DNA of 20,901 nt, from NCBI GenBank assembly GCA_036271855.1, contig DATAZV010000275.1, positions 1 to 20,901 of the forward strand, written 5' to 3'. Within the stretch, counting starts at the first letter, position 1. Every line of letters begins with the position of its first letter. The notes beneath the pieces are model-generated. The model had not been told where the DNA came from, did no database searches, and saw only the letters and a list, made by a program, of their open reading frames with translations. Shown one piece after another: positions 7,616 to 15,474 of this stretch. Source of the stretch: JAQGMJ01 sp036271855. GTDB taxonomy: Bacteria; Pseudomonadota; Gammaproteobacteria; Burkholderiales; JAEUOS01. The translations under genes and the position numbers were made by a program.

Positions 7616-8845
7616 TTAGAGTTTTTCAAGCAGGCGTTGCAGCACGCGCACATTGCGCACGAATTCGGTGGCGTTTTGTACCGGGGTGTCGAGGGCGCGG
7701 GCCACTGCTTCCTCGCGCACGCTGATCAGGCGCGCCAGTTCCATGTTGCGCTCGCCCGGGCGGCGGGCGGCCAGGCCGGGGCGGCGTTCCTTGAGGCGCT
7801 TATCGAAGGCGCTGCGCAGCTTGGCATAGACGGCATGAGGGTCGAGATATTTCCAGAAAAACCGCCCGCTGGCTTCCAGGTGCGCCGCCAGGCGCTGCTC
7901 GGCCGGCGGCGGCTCGGGCTGCAGCGGGCCGAAGCGCGGGATCACCCGCGCCAGCCAGAGCAGCACCAGCGCGGCGAACGCGGCCAGCGCCATCCAGGCT
8001 TCGCGGGCCAGCATTTCCCATAGCGAGACCTGGTCGTTGCCCCAGATCAGGCGCAGCGGATGTTTGGCGTACTCCGGGTTCAGGCGCAGCAGGGTCATCA
8101 GCAACTCGGCGTGGTCCAGCTTGCCGATGTTGGTGGGCTGGGTGCGCTCGTCCTTGAAGCGGCCGACGCCGTTGTAGGTGAGCCAGTCGAAGTTCGACAC
8201 CACGGTGATCTGCCCGGCGCCGCGCGCCTGGTGCAGCATGCGCACGCCCAGCGCATTTTCAACTTTCCATTGCGCGTGGTTTTTCGGGTCTGCCAGGCTC
8301 TGGTAGGGCGAGAACTCTACCTGCAGCACGCGCGGATTGCCGGGGATGGAGACGTCAGTGATCCGCTCGGCCCACCGCGCCTGGCGCTCGGCAGCGGTGA
8401 GAGGCGCCTTAGGGTCGGCGCGGACGGGGCGGGGAGGGCGCGGCTGCGGCTTGCGCTCGAAGTCCAGGGCGGTGAGCAGCGGGTCGGGGCGGCCGGGGAA
8501 TTCGGCTTCGACGATCAGGTGACCGCCGTGCTCGACCCAGGCCAGCACCTGCGCCACCCGCTCCTGCGTCATCACCACATGGCGGCGGTCGCCCAGCATG
8601 ACGGTGCCGCCGGGCTGCCAGGCGCCGAACTTGTTGCCGGCGGTGGCAGCGGGCTTGCGCTCTTCCACCTGCACGTTCATGCGCGCGAGAAAGCGCTTCA
8701 TCGCCAGGTAGGGGTCTTCGGCGGCTTCGCCTTTCAGGCCCTTGTAGACGTGCTCGGACACGTGCTCCCAGTTGTTGAACCACCAGATCGCGCCCAGCCC
8801 GAGCAGGACGGCCAGCAGCGCCGTGATGATGGTGGAGAACCTCAT
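7616..8845 (-). CDS. DUF4350 membrane protein
   Basis: A 409-residue protein with a signal anchor at 5-23, a large periplasmic part and a second membrane segment at about 284-303. The C-terminal hundred residues are charged and probably cytoplasmic. Residues about 45-115 (YLAMKRFLARMN, then PGGTVMLGDRRHVV and VEHGGHLIVEAE) match what I recognise as DUF4350, a fold related to glutamine-amidotransferase-like domains without a proven activity. A Pro- and Arg-rich loop follows at about 132-146. The start codon overlaps the stop of the DUF4129 gene as ATGA, so translation is probably coupled. Such proteins accompany MoxR/DUF58 and DUF4129 genes in many proteobacteria. It may present or sense a periplasmic ligand, but this is speculation. 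Confidence 0.85.
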   Translation of the reverse strand: MRFSTIITALLAVLLGLGAIWWFNNWEHVSEHVYKGLKGEAAEDPYLAMKRFLARMNVQVEERKPAATAGNKFGAWQPGGTVMLGDRRHVVMTQERVAQVLAWVEHGGHLIVEAEFPGRPDPLLTALDFERKPQPRPPRPVRADPKAPLTAAERQARWAERITDVSIPGNPRVLQVEFSPYQSLADPKNHAQWKVENALGVRMLHQARGAGQITVVSNFDWLTYNGVGRFKDERTQPTNIGKLDHAELLMTLLRLNPEYAKHPLRLIWGNDQVSLWEMLAREAWMALAAFAALVLLWLARVIPRFGPLQPEPPPAEQRLAAHLEASGRFFWKYLDPHAVYAKLRSAFDKRLKERRPGLAARRPGERNMELARLISVREEAVARALDTPVQNATEFVRNVRVLQRLLEKL

Positions 8846-10473
8846 GCCGGCAGCGCCTCGGGCGGGCGGCCGTCAGCCTGGGCAATGTTTTTCGGCGCGC
8901 CGAAGTGGCCGGCCCAGGTGTCGATCAGGCGGGTGACAGCCGTGGTCTCCGGTTTGCGCCCGGCGTAGGCGATCAGGCTCCAGGCATCGGCGAGCTGCTC
9001 GAAGTAGGCGGCCAGCGGCGCCGGGCCAACGCGCGCGACGCGGCGCACGCAGTCGCCCTCGGTGTCGCCGATGCTGATTTCGACATCGCGCTCATGTACC
9101 AGCACTGACAGCGAGGCGCGATACAGCAGCGCCAGGGCGCCGCGCATGTTGCCGGCGGCCAGCAGGGCGCGGGCGGCGCCGGGGACGTCGTCGGGCAGGC
9201 TTTCGGGACGCAGGTCGAGGCCGAACATGACGTCCGGCTTGAGCCGCTGCATGCGGAAATTGTCCTTGAACCAGCCGAAGTGGGTGACCAGCATGTACAG
9301 CAGCCAGGCCAGGGCGACGATGGCAACCACCCACAGTCCGCCGCGCAGCAGCTCGCCGACGAACTGCATGAAATGAAAAAAACCTTCGCCGAAGCGCGGT
9401 GGCTTGCCCGGTTCATTGCTCTTGCCGGTGTAGTGCCAGACCTTTTCGTCGGCGAATTCGTTGAAGTCGGGCGCGGCCAGCACCTGGCGGATCGCAGTCT
9501 TTTCCTTTGACGGTTCCTTGGCCGCCTCTTTCGCCGCCTGGGCCGGTGTGGTCCGGGGTGGGACCGGGTCCGATTGCGCGGTGGCGGCGCTGTCTGGCTC
9601 GTCGTCGGACTGGCTGTCCTGGGCATAGGAGGCCGTGGGAAAGAGGCTGGCGAGGGTGAGGGCGCCGGCGAGCAGGAGCGCCAGGGCAGCGGGCAGCACG
9701 GCGGGGCGGGTCTGCTCGTCGATGCGGGCGGCCATGCGCTTGAAGGCGACTTCGAGGTCCCAGCCTTCAAGGGCGGTGCGGCGGCTCAGGTAAAGGGCGA
9801 AGCCGGCGGCAACATAAAACGGCTCGAGCACGCATTCGGACAACACGTAGGCGAAGCTGGAAAAGCATTGCGTCACCAGGCTCTCTTCGGTGTCGCGGAA
9901 AAACGAAAAAAAGAACGGCGAGGCGTGCACGTTTTCCGGCGCCAGCATGCCGACCAGGCCATTCAATCCGACCACCAGCACGAAGACGAAGTGCCAGACG
10001 CCCAGCGTGAGCCAGAAGGCGTGGCCGCGCAGTTTCTTGTCGAGTACGCGCAGGCGTTCGCGGCCGTCCTTGCCGGTCTGGCCTTCGAGCTGGCGTACGG
10101 GAAGGTGGAAACTGCGCGCGAAATCGAAGCGGCCGTAGGTGAGGGCGGAGAGCAGGCCGGCGCGGGGAATAGCGGTGAGCGTGTCCAGGGTCTGGCGCGC
10201 GGGGGGAGCGCTGCCGAATACGGTTTGCGCCAGCACGGCGAGCGCAACGCGGTCGACCGCGGGCTTGAGCCACCACAGGGCGGTGACGGCAGCCCAGGTG
10301 GGCAGGCCGGCAAAAAAAGCGATCAGGTGCAGCACCACCGCGAGGGTGAAAAAGACCACGCCGAAAGGCAGGAACAGCTTCCAGCCGGTGTTGCGTGCCA
10401 GTGCCACGCCGAGGTCGAAGGCTTCCCAGGCATTGCGTTCGCGCAGATCCAGCGTGAGGCCGTCAATTCGCAT
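8842..10473 (-). CDS. Multi-spanning DUF4129 protein
   Basis: A 543-residue membrane protein. Predicted segments lie near 33-56, 152-178, 203-230, 258-279 and 378-398. The segment at 258-279 ends in SYA followed by QDSQSDD, and looks like a signal peptide placed inside the chain. An Asp/Pro/Ala/Lys-rich stretch at about 286-325 is likely disordered. The C-terminal 433-525 (AARALLAAGNMRGALALLYRASLSVL to the helices before AGHFG) is the DUF4129 domain. DUF4129 is usually found at the end of transglutaminase-like membrane proteins; no transglutaminase domain is present here. The ATG at 10473 (MRIDGLTLDLRERNAW) was preferred to an upstream TTG. It overlaps the end of the SpoIIM-like gene by 11 bases, suggesting coupling. 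Function unknown. Confidence 0.87.
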   Translation of the reverse strand: MRIDGLTLDLRERNAWEAFDLGVALARNTGWKLFLPFGVVFFTLAVVLHLIAFFAGLPTWAAVTALWWLKPAVDRVALAVLAQTVFGSAPPARQTLDTLTAIPRAGLLSALTYGRFDFARSFHLPVRQLEGQTGKDGRERLRVLDKKLRGHAFWLTLGVWHFVFVLVVGLNGLVGMLAPENVHASPFFFSFFRDTEESLVTQCFSSFAYVLSECVLEPFYVAAGFALYLSRRTALEGWDLEVAFKRMAARIDEQTRPAVLPAALALLLAGALTLASLFPTASYAQDSQSDDEPDSAATAQSDPVPPRTTPAQAAKEAAKEPSKEKTAIRQVLAAPDFNEFADEKVWHYTGKSNEPGKPPRFGEGFFHFMQFVGELLRGGLWVVAIVALAWLLYMLVTHFGWFKDNFRMQRLKPDVMFGLDLRPESLPDDVPGAARALLAAGNMRGALALLYRASLSVLVHERDVEISIGDTEGDCVRRVARVGPAPLAAYFEQLADAWSLIAYAGRKPETTAVTRLIDTWAGHFGAPKNIAQADGRPPEALPA

Positions 10474-11437
10474 TGCGGCCCCGCCCGGCAAACATGAAGT
10501 AACAGATGAACAGCGCCCAGAAGGTCAGGCCGACGCCGATTTTCAGGGCGAACGGGGTAGTGGAGATCGACGACCAGAAGGCTTCGACAAAAGCGGCGCA
10601 GGTGGTCATGCCGGCGGCGCCGTAGAGCAGGCGCACGGCAACTGTAGAAGCATCTTTGAGCGCCGCGATGCGGGTGAGCTGGCCCGGGGCGATCAGGGCC
10701 CAGCCGATCTTCAGGCCGGCGGCACCGGAAATCGCCGCTCCCAGCAATTCCCAGGCGCTGTGGCCGGCGACGAAGCCCCAGAAGGTCTGGATGTAGCCCT
10801 GCTGCGTGAGGTAGCCGGCGACCGAGCCGATCTGCACGCCGTTGAACAGCAGGAAAAACACCGAGCCCAGGCCGAAGAACAGGCCGGTGGCGAAACACTG
10901 GAAGTCGATGCGCACGTTGTTCCAGATGTAATAGCCGAACATCATGGTCTGGCTGTCGGCGCTGTGGCGCGGGCCAAGCGCGCGGTTGGCCGGGGAATAC
11001 ATGCCTTCGTATTCGCGCAGCTGGTCCGGCGAGAGCAGGTAGTGGACGAATTCGGGGAAGTGCTGCAGCAGGGCGATCATGCCGAGCATCGGGATGAACA
11101 GCAGGGCGCAGGCGATCCAGATCACCAGCGACTCGCGGCGCACCAGCGCGGGAAAGCCGCCGCCGATGAATTCGACCATCGCCGCCAGCAGGTTGCCGCG
11201 CGAGCCGTAGAAACGCTGGTGGCCGCGCAGGGCCAGCAGGTTCAGGCGGTCGACCAGCTCCGGGCTGTAGGCGCGGCTTTGCGCCAGCGCCAGGTCGTGG
11301 GTCACCTGGCGATACTGGCGCGGCCAGTCGGACGCGGCTTCTTCGCGCTCGTCGCCCTTGCGGCGCAGGGCCTTGAGGCGTGCGTCGAAGGCCTTCCAGG
11401 AGGTGCCGTGACCGGTTTCGAAGGCGTTCTGGTTCAT
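10463..11437 (-). CDS. SpoIIM-like (stage II sporulation M family) membrane protein
   Basis: A 324-residue inner-membrane protein. The first 100 residues are soluble and charged; hydrophobic segments follow near 104-124, 182-204, 217-250, 264-285 and 299-317. The conserved core GHSAWELLGAAISGAAG (225-241) is the signature of the SpoIIM family. In Bacillus SpoIIM belongs to the engulfment complex with a peptidoglycan hydrolase, but distant members occur widely in non-sporulating bacteria beside RDD and MoxR genes, as here. The start codon is three bases after the end of the RDD gene. The context suggests an inner-membrane component of the MoxR/DUF58 system; it says nothing about sporulation. 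Confidence 0.9.
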   Translation of the reverse strand: MNQNAFETGHGTSWKAFDARLKALRRKGDEREEAASDWPRQYRQVTHDLALAQSRAYSPELVDRLNLLALRGHQRFYGSRGNLLAAMVEFIGGGFPALVRRESLVIWIACALLFIPMLGMIALLQHFPEFVHYLLSPDQLREYEGMYSPANRALGPRHSADSQTMMFGYYIWNNVRIDFQCFATGLFFGLGSVFFLLFNGVQIGSVAGYLTQQGYIQTFWGFVAGHSAWELLGAAISGAAGLKIGWALIAPGQLTRIAALKDASTVAVRLLYGAAGMTTCAAFVEAFWSSISTTPFALKIGVGLTFWALFICYFMFAGRGRNAN

Positions 11438-11440
11438 CGG

Positions 11441-12112
11441 TTACCGATTATGGTGGTTGGCGATGCCGAGGATCACCCGGGCCGGCGCGGGCGTCTGCCC
11501 GACCAGCGGGCCGGCGTGCGCCGCCACTTCATCGGCACGCTCTTCGGTCAGGAGTGCGTGGCGCTCGGCGAAATTGAGTACGGCGCGGCGCTCGGCCAGA
11601 CTCAAGGGGTAGGCAGGCGCGCGTGGCGGCACATCGGGCAGGGCGCCGCGCATGCGCACCTTGTCGCGGTAGACCACCACGGTGCCGGCGGCTAAGTCGC
11701 CCAGGCGCTTGAAGTCGCGGTTGAACAGCATCGAGATCAAGCCGAAGGCCCATAGGCCGGGCAGGAAGTCGACTGCGCGCAGCAGGTTGCGGGTGACCGA
11801 GGCGCCGATGGTCACCGGGGTGCCGTTGTCGTTCACCACCATCAGGTTGAAGGCGCGCTTGCCGGGGGTGGCGCCGCTCCACCAGAGCTCGAAGGCGACC
11901 GGATAGAACCATTCGAGCAGGAAAAACACGATCAGCAGCATGCCCATGCCGCTGCGCCCAAGCACGGCCAGCACCTGCACCACCGCCAGCCAGATGCCGG
12001 CGCGGATCGCCAGGTCGGTGACAAAGGCATAGGCGCGCGGCACCGGGCCGGCCAGGCGCAGGGAAAGCTCGATGCCTTCGGGTGTGGGGACGCGGCGCAG
12101 GGTGTCAAGCAT
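11441..12112 (-). CDS. RDD-family membrane protein
   Basis: A 223-residue membrane protein of the RDD family. The family's Arg and Asp residues are seen at R26 and D33 in PRAYAFVTDLAIR, and the C-terminal signature KRLGDLAAGTVVVYRD at about 135-150 is clear. Hydrophobic stretches lie near 29-51, 56-73 and 114-129. The ATG at 12112 (MLDTLRRVPTPEGIELSLRLAGPVPRA) fits family N-termini; a TTG 20 codons upstream would add a Pro-rich extension and cannot be excluded. No Shine-Dalgarno is obvious. It is the first gene after an intrinsic terminator and therefore probably the first of the MoxR operon. RDD proteins are suspected transporters or ion-exchange proteins; the substrate here is unknown. Confidence 0.87.
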   Translation of the reverse strand: MLDTLRRVPTPEGIELSLRLAGPVPRAYAFVTDLAIRAGIWLAVVQVLAVLGRSGMGMLLIVFFLLEWFYPVAFELWWSGATPGKRAFNLMVVNDNGTPVTIGASVTRNLLRAVDFLPGLWAFGLISMLFNRDFKRLGDLAAGTVVVYRDKVRMRGALPDVPPRAPAYPLSLAERRAVLNFAERHALLTEERADEVAAHAGPLVGQTPAPARVILGIANHHNR

Positions 12113-12230
12113 GGCGGGCCAGGGCGGCAGGGGGCCGGGCGCAATGGACGGCGCCGGCAATGCGAACGGCAATACGGCGGCGGGTCGCGGATCCTGCGGG
12201 CAAGGTAGACGGGCGCTTCATGGTCTTGGG

Positions 12231-12261
12231 AAAAACTGTTAAGTGGGCTGCCCCCTTAACA
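12231..12261 (-). terminator. Intrinsic terminator upstream of the MoxR operon
   Basis: Read on the minus strand, an 11-bp stem with one G-A mismatch (12261-12251 with 12247-12237), containing a GGGGG/CCC core and a three-base loop CAG, is followed one base later by five T. It lies about 120 bases after the stop codon of the BPSS1780-type gene and ends about 120 bases before the RDD start. This position implies that the MoxR cluster has its own promoter between about 12230 and 12112, although I could not recognise one there. On the plus strand no T-run follows. Confidence 0.65.
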
Positions 12262-12380
12262 ACCCCGATTCCGGAGCGAGATCGGTATCGCATCGCGCCC
12301 TTATCAGGAATTGTTCAGCGTTTCCCTTTGTTGTTTGCGTCATGCTAACCCGCTGCGGCGCGAGCGTCCAGAGGAACCTT

Positions 12381-13187
12381 TCAGGCGGCCTCGGCAGGCG
12401 GCGGCGGGGGCTCGGGAAAGACGGCGGCGTAGCTCGAATAATAGGAGCAGACCAGCGCCGCCATGGTGGCGAACAGATAGGGCATGATGATGAAGGAGGC
12501 GACCGTCGCCCCCCGTATGTCGGCCGACAGCACCAGGATCAGGGCGATGGCCATCAGGGCCGGTACCACGAGGATGAAAAACATCCAGGCCAGGCTATAG
12601 ATCAGAAAGGCGCGCCAGTTGCGCAAGCCGGCAAAAACGCTGAAAAACAGGGCTTTGGCCGGCGCCATGTCCTTCCAGTGCACCAGCGCCGGTGCGAACC
12701 AGAACGCCAGTATCACCGGGCTCAACAGCCCGAAGAAGGCCAGTATGCCCGGGCGCAAGGTGTCCATCTGCCTGGCGTCGATGCCGCCGACCAGCCATGC
12801 CTTCAGGAACAGGCCGCCATCGAACAAGGCGCTGGCAACCAGCGCAAGGGCGAAACCGCCGAGATAAACCAGCCCGAGGCGAAACTGCGCCTGCCTGTTA
12901 TGAGCGAAGGGTTCGAAAATATGCCGCAAGGAAGGCGGCTGGCCCTGCTGCGCCGCGCGGCAGGCGACCATCAGGCCGGCGGAAATGCCGGGTACCAGGC
13001 ACATGGCGAGCATCGGGCCCACCAGCGGCACCACGCCCGCCAGAGCCAGGGCGATCCAATAAAAGAACAGCAGCAGCAGCCAGAGGGCGGCATAGGCGCG
13101 AAACAGGCTGAAACCGTGCAGCACCCAGAGCCAGCCGTGCAAAGCAGGGAGGATGACGGGTTCGATGGTCGGGGGGGTGGTGGTCAC
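12381..13187 (-). CDS. BPSS1780-type multi-spanning membrane protein
   Basis: A 268-residue protein made mostly of hydrophobic helices (about six), with conserved-looking VPLVGPMLAMCLVPGISAGLMVACRAAQQGQPPSLRHIFEPF near the start and a Pro-rich tail (PEPPPPPAEAA). It resembles the family annotated as BPSS1780 membrane proteins in betaproteobacteria. Its role is unknown. It uses GTG as start at 13187; no ATG gives the same N-terminus and the Shine-Dalgarno is weak. It follows thrB by 48 bases on the same strand, an arrangement I recall from other betaproteobacteria, so it is probably cotranscribed with thrB and ends at the intrinsic terminator downstream. Confidence 0.8.
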   Translation of the reverse strand: MTTTPPTIEPVILPALHGWLWVLHGFSLFRAYAALWLLLLFFYWIALALAGVVPLVGPMLAMCLVPGISAGLMVACRAAQQGQPPSLRHIFEPFAHNRQAQFRLGLVYLGGFALALVASALFDGGLFLKAWLVGGIDARQMDTLRPGILAFFGLLSPVILAFWFAPALVHWKDMAPAKALFFSVFAGLRNWRAFLIYSLAWMFFILVVPALMAIALILVLSADIRGATVASFIIMPYLFATMAALVCSYYSSYAAVFPEPPPPPAEAA

Positions 13188-13235
13188 TGCGGGGTTTTCT
13201 GAAGGGGAATGCGCGCACGCCAGTGTAGCGCGGCC

Positions 13236-14189
13236 CTATACCCGCAGTGGGGCAGCCGCTGCCCGGCGCAATCTCAGAATGCGTTCGAAATGCCCCGGGT
13301 CGTGCGGCGTGATCAGCTCACCCGGCCGCGGCAGGTGGAAGTCGAACAGGCGCGATAGCCAGAAACGCAGGGCGCCGGCGCGCAACATCACCGGCCAGGC
13401 GGCGTGTTCTGCCGCATCGAAAGGCCGCACCGCGTGGTAGGCCGCGAGAAACACGCGCGCCTGCTCGTCCAGCAGGCGGCCGCTGTCGGCGCCTTCGCGG
13501 GCGATGCACCAGTCGTTGACGCAGACGGCGACGTCGAACAGCAGGCAGTCCCAGCCGGCGAAATAAAAGTCGATAAAGCCGCCCAGCGTGTTGTCGTCGA
13601 ACAATACGTTGTCGCGGAACAGGTCGGCGTGAATCGGACCGCGCGGCAACTGGTCGAGCCGGTGCGAGGCCTGAAAGCGCAATTCATCGGAGAGCATGGC
13701 CTGGTTTTCGGCGGACAAAAAGGGCAGCACGCGCGGGGCGGTGACGGCCCACCAGTGCGGGCCGCGCGGATTTTCCTGCACGTTCGAATAACTCTGGCCG
13801 GCGATATGCATGCGCGCCAGGGTGGCGGCGACCTGGGCGCGGTCCGCGTCGGAGGGCTGCATGTGCGACTTGCCCGGCAGGCGGCGCACGATGGCGGCGG
13901 GCTTGCCCTTGAGCTCGCTGAAATGGCGCCCGGCGCGGTCCAGCACGGGGCCGGGACAGGGGATGCCCTGGTGCTCCAGGTGCGCGGTGAGCCCGAGATA
14001 GAACGGCAGTTCGGCGGCGCTTAACTTTTCGAAGATCGTCAGGACGAATTCGCCGGCGCTGGTGCCGAGGAAGAAATTGCTGTTTTCGATGCCGGAGGCG
14101 ATGCCGGTCAGGCTGCGCAGCTCGCCGGCGTCGTATTGCGACAGCCAGGGGCGCAGCTCGGCTTCGGAAAGCGAAGTGAAGACGGCCAT
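13236..14189 (-). CDS. thrB: Homoserine kinase, APH-type
   Basis: A 317-residue cytoplasmic kinase that phosphorylates L-homoserine in threonine biosynthesis. It belongs to the aminoglycoside-phosphotransferase fold group, not the GHMP family of E. coli ThrB, as is usual in beta- and alphaproteobacteria. Seen directly: the N-terminal MAVFTSLSEAEL, the glycine-rich GIASGIENSNFF (29-40), the Brenner-like catalytic loop HADLFRDN with D189, and the metal-binding GFIDFYFAGWDCLLFDVAV. The ATG at 14189 matches the family N-terminus exactly. No Shine-Dalgarno is visible upstream. It lies between a DUF2782 gene (138 bases upstream) and a BPSS1780-type gene. Other threonine pathway genes are not in the window. 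Confidence 0.94.
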   Translation of the reverse strand: MAVFTSLSEAELRPWLSQYDAGELRSLTGIASGIENSNFFLGTSAGEFVLTIFEKLSAAELPFYLGLTAHLEHQGIPCPGPVLDRAGRHFSELKGKPAAIVRRLPGKSHMQPSDADRAQVAATLARMHIAGQSYSNVQENPRGPHWWAVTAPRVLPFLSAENQAMLSDELRFQASHRLDQLPRGPIHADLFRDNVLFDDNTLGGFIDFYFAGWDCLLFDVAVCVNDWCIAREGADSGRLLDEQARVFLAAYHAVRPFDAAEHAAWPVMLRAGALRFWLSRLFDFHLPRPGELITPHDPGHFERILRLRRAAAAPLRV

Positions 14190-14327
14190 GTTACGCGGCC
14201 AAGGGAGAAGCGGGGCGACTCGGCATTGTCGAGGGCGGCTGGGGAAAAAGGCAGCAAGAAAATCCGGGACGGAGGTCCCTTATTGGCGCATTTTACCGGG
14301 CGCGGCGCGAGCGGCCGCGGACAGCCT

Positions 14328-14684
14328 TCAGAAGGTCCCGATCACCCACATCGGCACGCTCAGGTGCGTGGCCTCCGCCGGTCCGTCGCCGGGAGCGAAT
14401 TTGCCGCTGCCGTCCTGGTCAACCAGCACATAGGGCGGCGCATTCGGCGGCGTGACGCGGACCATGTAAAGCTTGCCTGCAATGCGAAACTCTTCCACCT
14501 TGTCTTCGCCGCGCTTGGTCACCGTAACAACCGGTTCCTTGCTCGGATCGATTTTTATCTGCGGCGGCGGCGGAATCTGGTCCGCCGGCAAGGGCTCGAG
14601 GTTGGGCGGCTGCTGTGCAAAAGCGATGGAAGCCGGCAGACTCAGCAAGGCGAAAAAACGAAGCAGCGAAATAAGGGGGCGCAT
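14328..14684 (-). CDS. Secreted DUF2782 protein
   Basis: A 118-residue protein with a clear signal peptide (hydrophobic 5-22, cleavage expected after AFA at 23) and a Pro-rich linker (PPNLEPLPADQIPPPPQ). The rest is a small beta-rich domain: VVTVTKRGEDKVEEFRIAGKLYMVRVTPPNAPPYVLVDQDGSGKF, matching DUF2782 as I know it. It is probably periplasmic and its function is unknown. In betaproteobacteria this gene recurs between polA and thrB, as here. The ATG at 14684 has no Shine-Dalgarno but does have a TACAAT hexamer six bases upstream, which would give an almost leaderless transcript. Confidence 0.86.
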   Translation of the reverse strand: MRPLISLLRFFALLSLPASIAFAQQPPNLEPLPADQIPPPPQIKIDPSKEPVVTVTKRGEDKVEEFRIAGKLYMVRVTPPNAPPYVLVDQDGSGKFAPGDGPAEATHLSVPMWVIGTF

Positions 14685-14690
14685 GACGTC

Positions 14691-14696
14691 ATTGTA
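14691..14696 (-). promoter_or_regulatory. Possible -10 element before the DUF2782 gene
   Basis: On the minus strand TACAAT ends six bases before the ATG. A promoter using it would start transcription at or next to the start codon. The -35 position (AATAAG at 17-base spacing) is poor. The absence of a Shine-Dalgarno is consistent with a leaderless message but proves nothing. Confidence 0.27.
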
Positions 14697-14763
14697 CCAA
14701 GGGTGATGAGCAGCTTATTGTTTTGAGAGCAAGGCGCAGACCCGCCGGTCCGCCAACGTCGCC

Positions 14764-15474
14764 TTACAGATACATCAGGCGCTCGCGGTCGGTCTCGGTG
14801 GGCGTGAATCCACGGGTCTCGTAGAAGTTGAAAATCGTCTCCACCACCTGGTCAGCGTCGTCGATCACCTGCATCAGGTCGATGTCCTCGGGGCTGATTA
14901 GCCGGTTGGTGATGAGCTGGTCACGCATCCAGTCGAGCAGGCCGGCCCAGAATTCGGAGCCGACCAATATGATCAGCATCTTGGTCGCCTTGCCGGTCTG
15001 CACCAGGGTCAGGGCCTCGGTCAGCTCATCGAGCGTGCCGAAACCACCGGGCATCACCACGTAGGCGCAGGCGAACTTGACGAACATGTATTTGCGCGCG
15101 AAGAAATGCTTGAAATACAGCGCGACGTTCTGGAACGAGTTGCCGCTTTGTTCGCGCGGCAACTCGATATTCAGGCCCACGGCCGCGCTTTTGCCGTAAA
15201 AGGCGCCGCGGTTGGCCGCTTCCATCACGCCGGGGCCGCCGCCGGAGATGACGGAAAAACCGGAGTCGGAGAGCTTGCGCGAAATCTCTTCGGTCAGCTT
15301 GTAGTATTTGTGTTCCGGCTCCAGGCGCGCCGAGCCGAAAATCGAAACCGCCGGATGCAGCGACTGCAGCCGTTCGGTCGCTTCGACGAACTCTGACATA
15401 ATCCCGAAGAGGCGCCACGCCTCGCGCGCAGAATAATCCGGCGCCGGATCAGTCCGGTGTACTTTCGCTTCCAT
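14764..15474 (-). CDS. LOG-family nucleoside 5'-monophosphate phosphoribohydrolase
   Basis: A 236-residue Rossmann-fold protein of the TIGR00730 / LOG (Lonely guy) family, which hydrolyses nucleoside or cytokinin riboside 5'-monophosphates to the free base and ribose 5-phosphate. The key motifs are FGSAR (46-50), SGGGPGVMEAANRGA (77-91) and the nucleotide-binding PGGFGTLDE (142-150), whose glutamate is catalytic in the family. The N-terminal AREAWRLFGIMSEFVEA is usual for the longer bacterial class and supports the ATG at 15474. An AAGGA Shine-Dalgarno lies about seven bases upstream. The gene is divergent from polA with only 21 bases between the two start codons. In a bacterium the likely role is nucleotide salvage or clean-up; cytokinin production is possible but not shown. 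Confidence 0.92.
   Translation of the reverse strand: MEAKVHRTDPAPDYSAREAWRLFGIMSEFVEATERLQSLHPAVSIFGSARLEPEHKYYKLTEEISRKLSDSGFSVISGGGPGVMEAANRGAFYGKSAAVGLNIELPREQSGNSFQNVALYFKHFFARKYMFVKFACAYVVMPGGFGTLDELTEALTLVQTGKATKMLIILVGSEFWAGLLDWMRDQLITNRLISPEDIDLMQVIDDADQVVETIFNFYETRGFTPTETDRERLMYL

Noticed and set aside
10139..11695. Long plus-strand open frame of 518 codons
   Set aside because: It lies opposite the SpoIIM-like, DUF4129 and RDD genes, which have clear family motifs. The translation is low-complexity and rich in Ala, Gly, Gln and Arg, as expected of an antisense frame in high-GC DNA.
5246..12112. MoxR cluster as an anti-phage defence system
   Set aside because: Some MoxR and von Willebrand proteins occur in conflict systems, but here there is no nuclease, toxin or other effector and no mobile-element context. 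The neighbours are housekeeping genes.
12243..13202. Plus-strand open frame of 319 codons opposite the BPSS1780-type gene
   Set aside because: Composition rich in Gln, Gly, Arg and His without motifs; it also runs through the intrinsic terminator hairpin. The opposite strand encodes a coherent membrane protein.
14267..14280. Hairpin GGGAC-GGAG-GTCCC between the DUF2782 gene and thrB
   Set aside because: The stem has only five pairs, and the minus-strand T-rich stretch after it is short and interrupted. Not convincing as a terminator.
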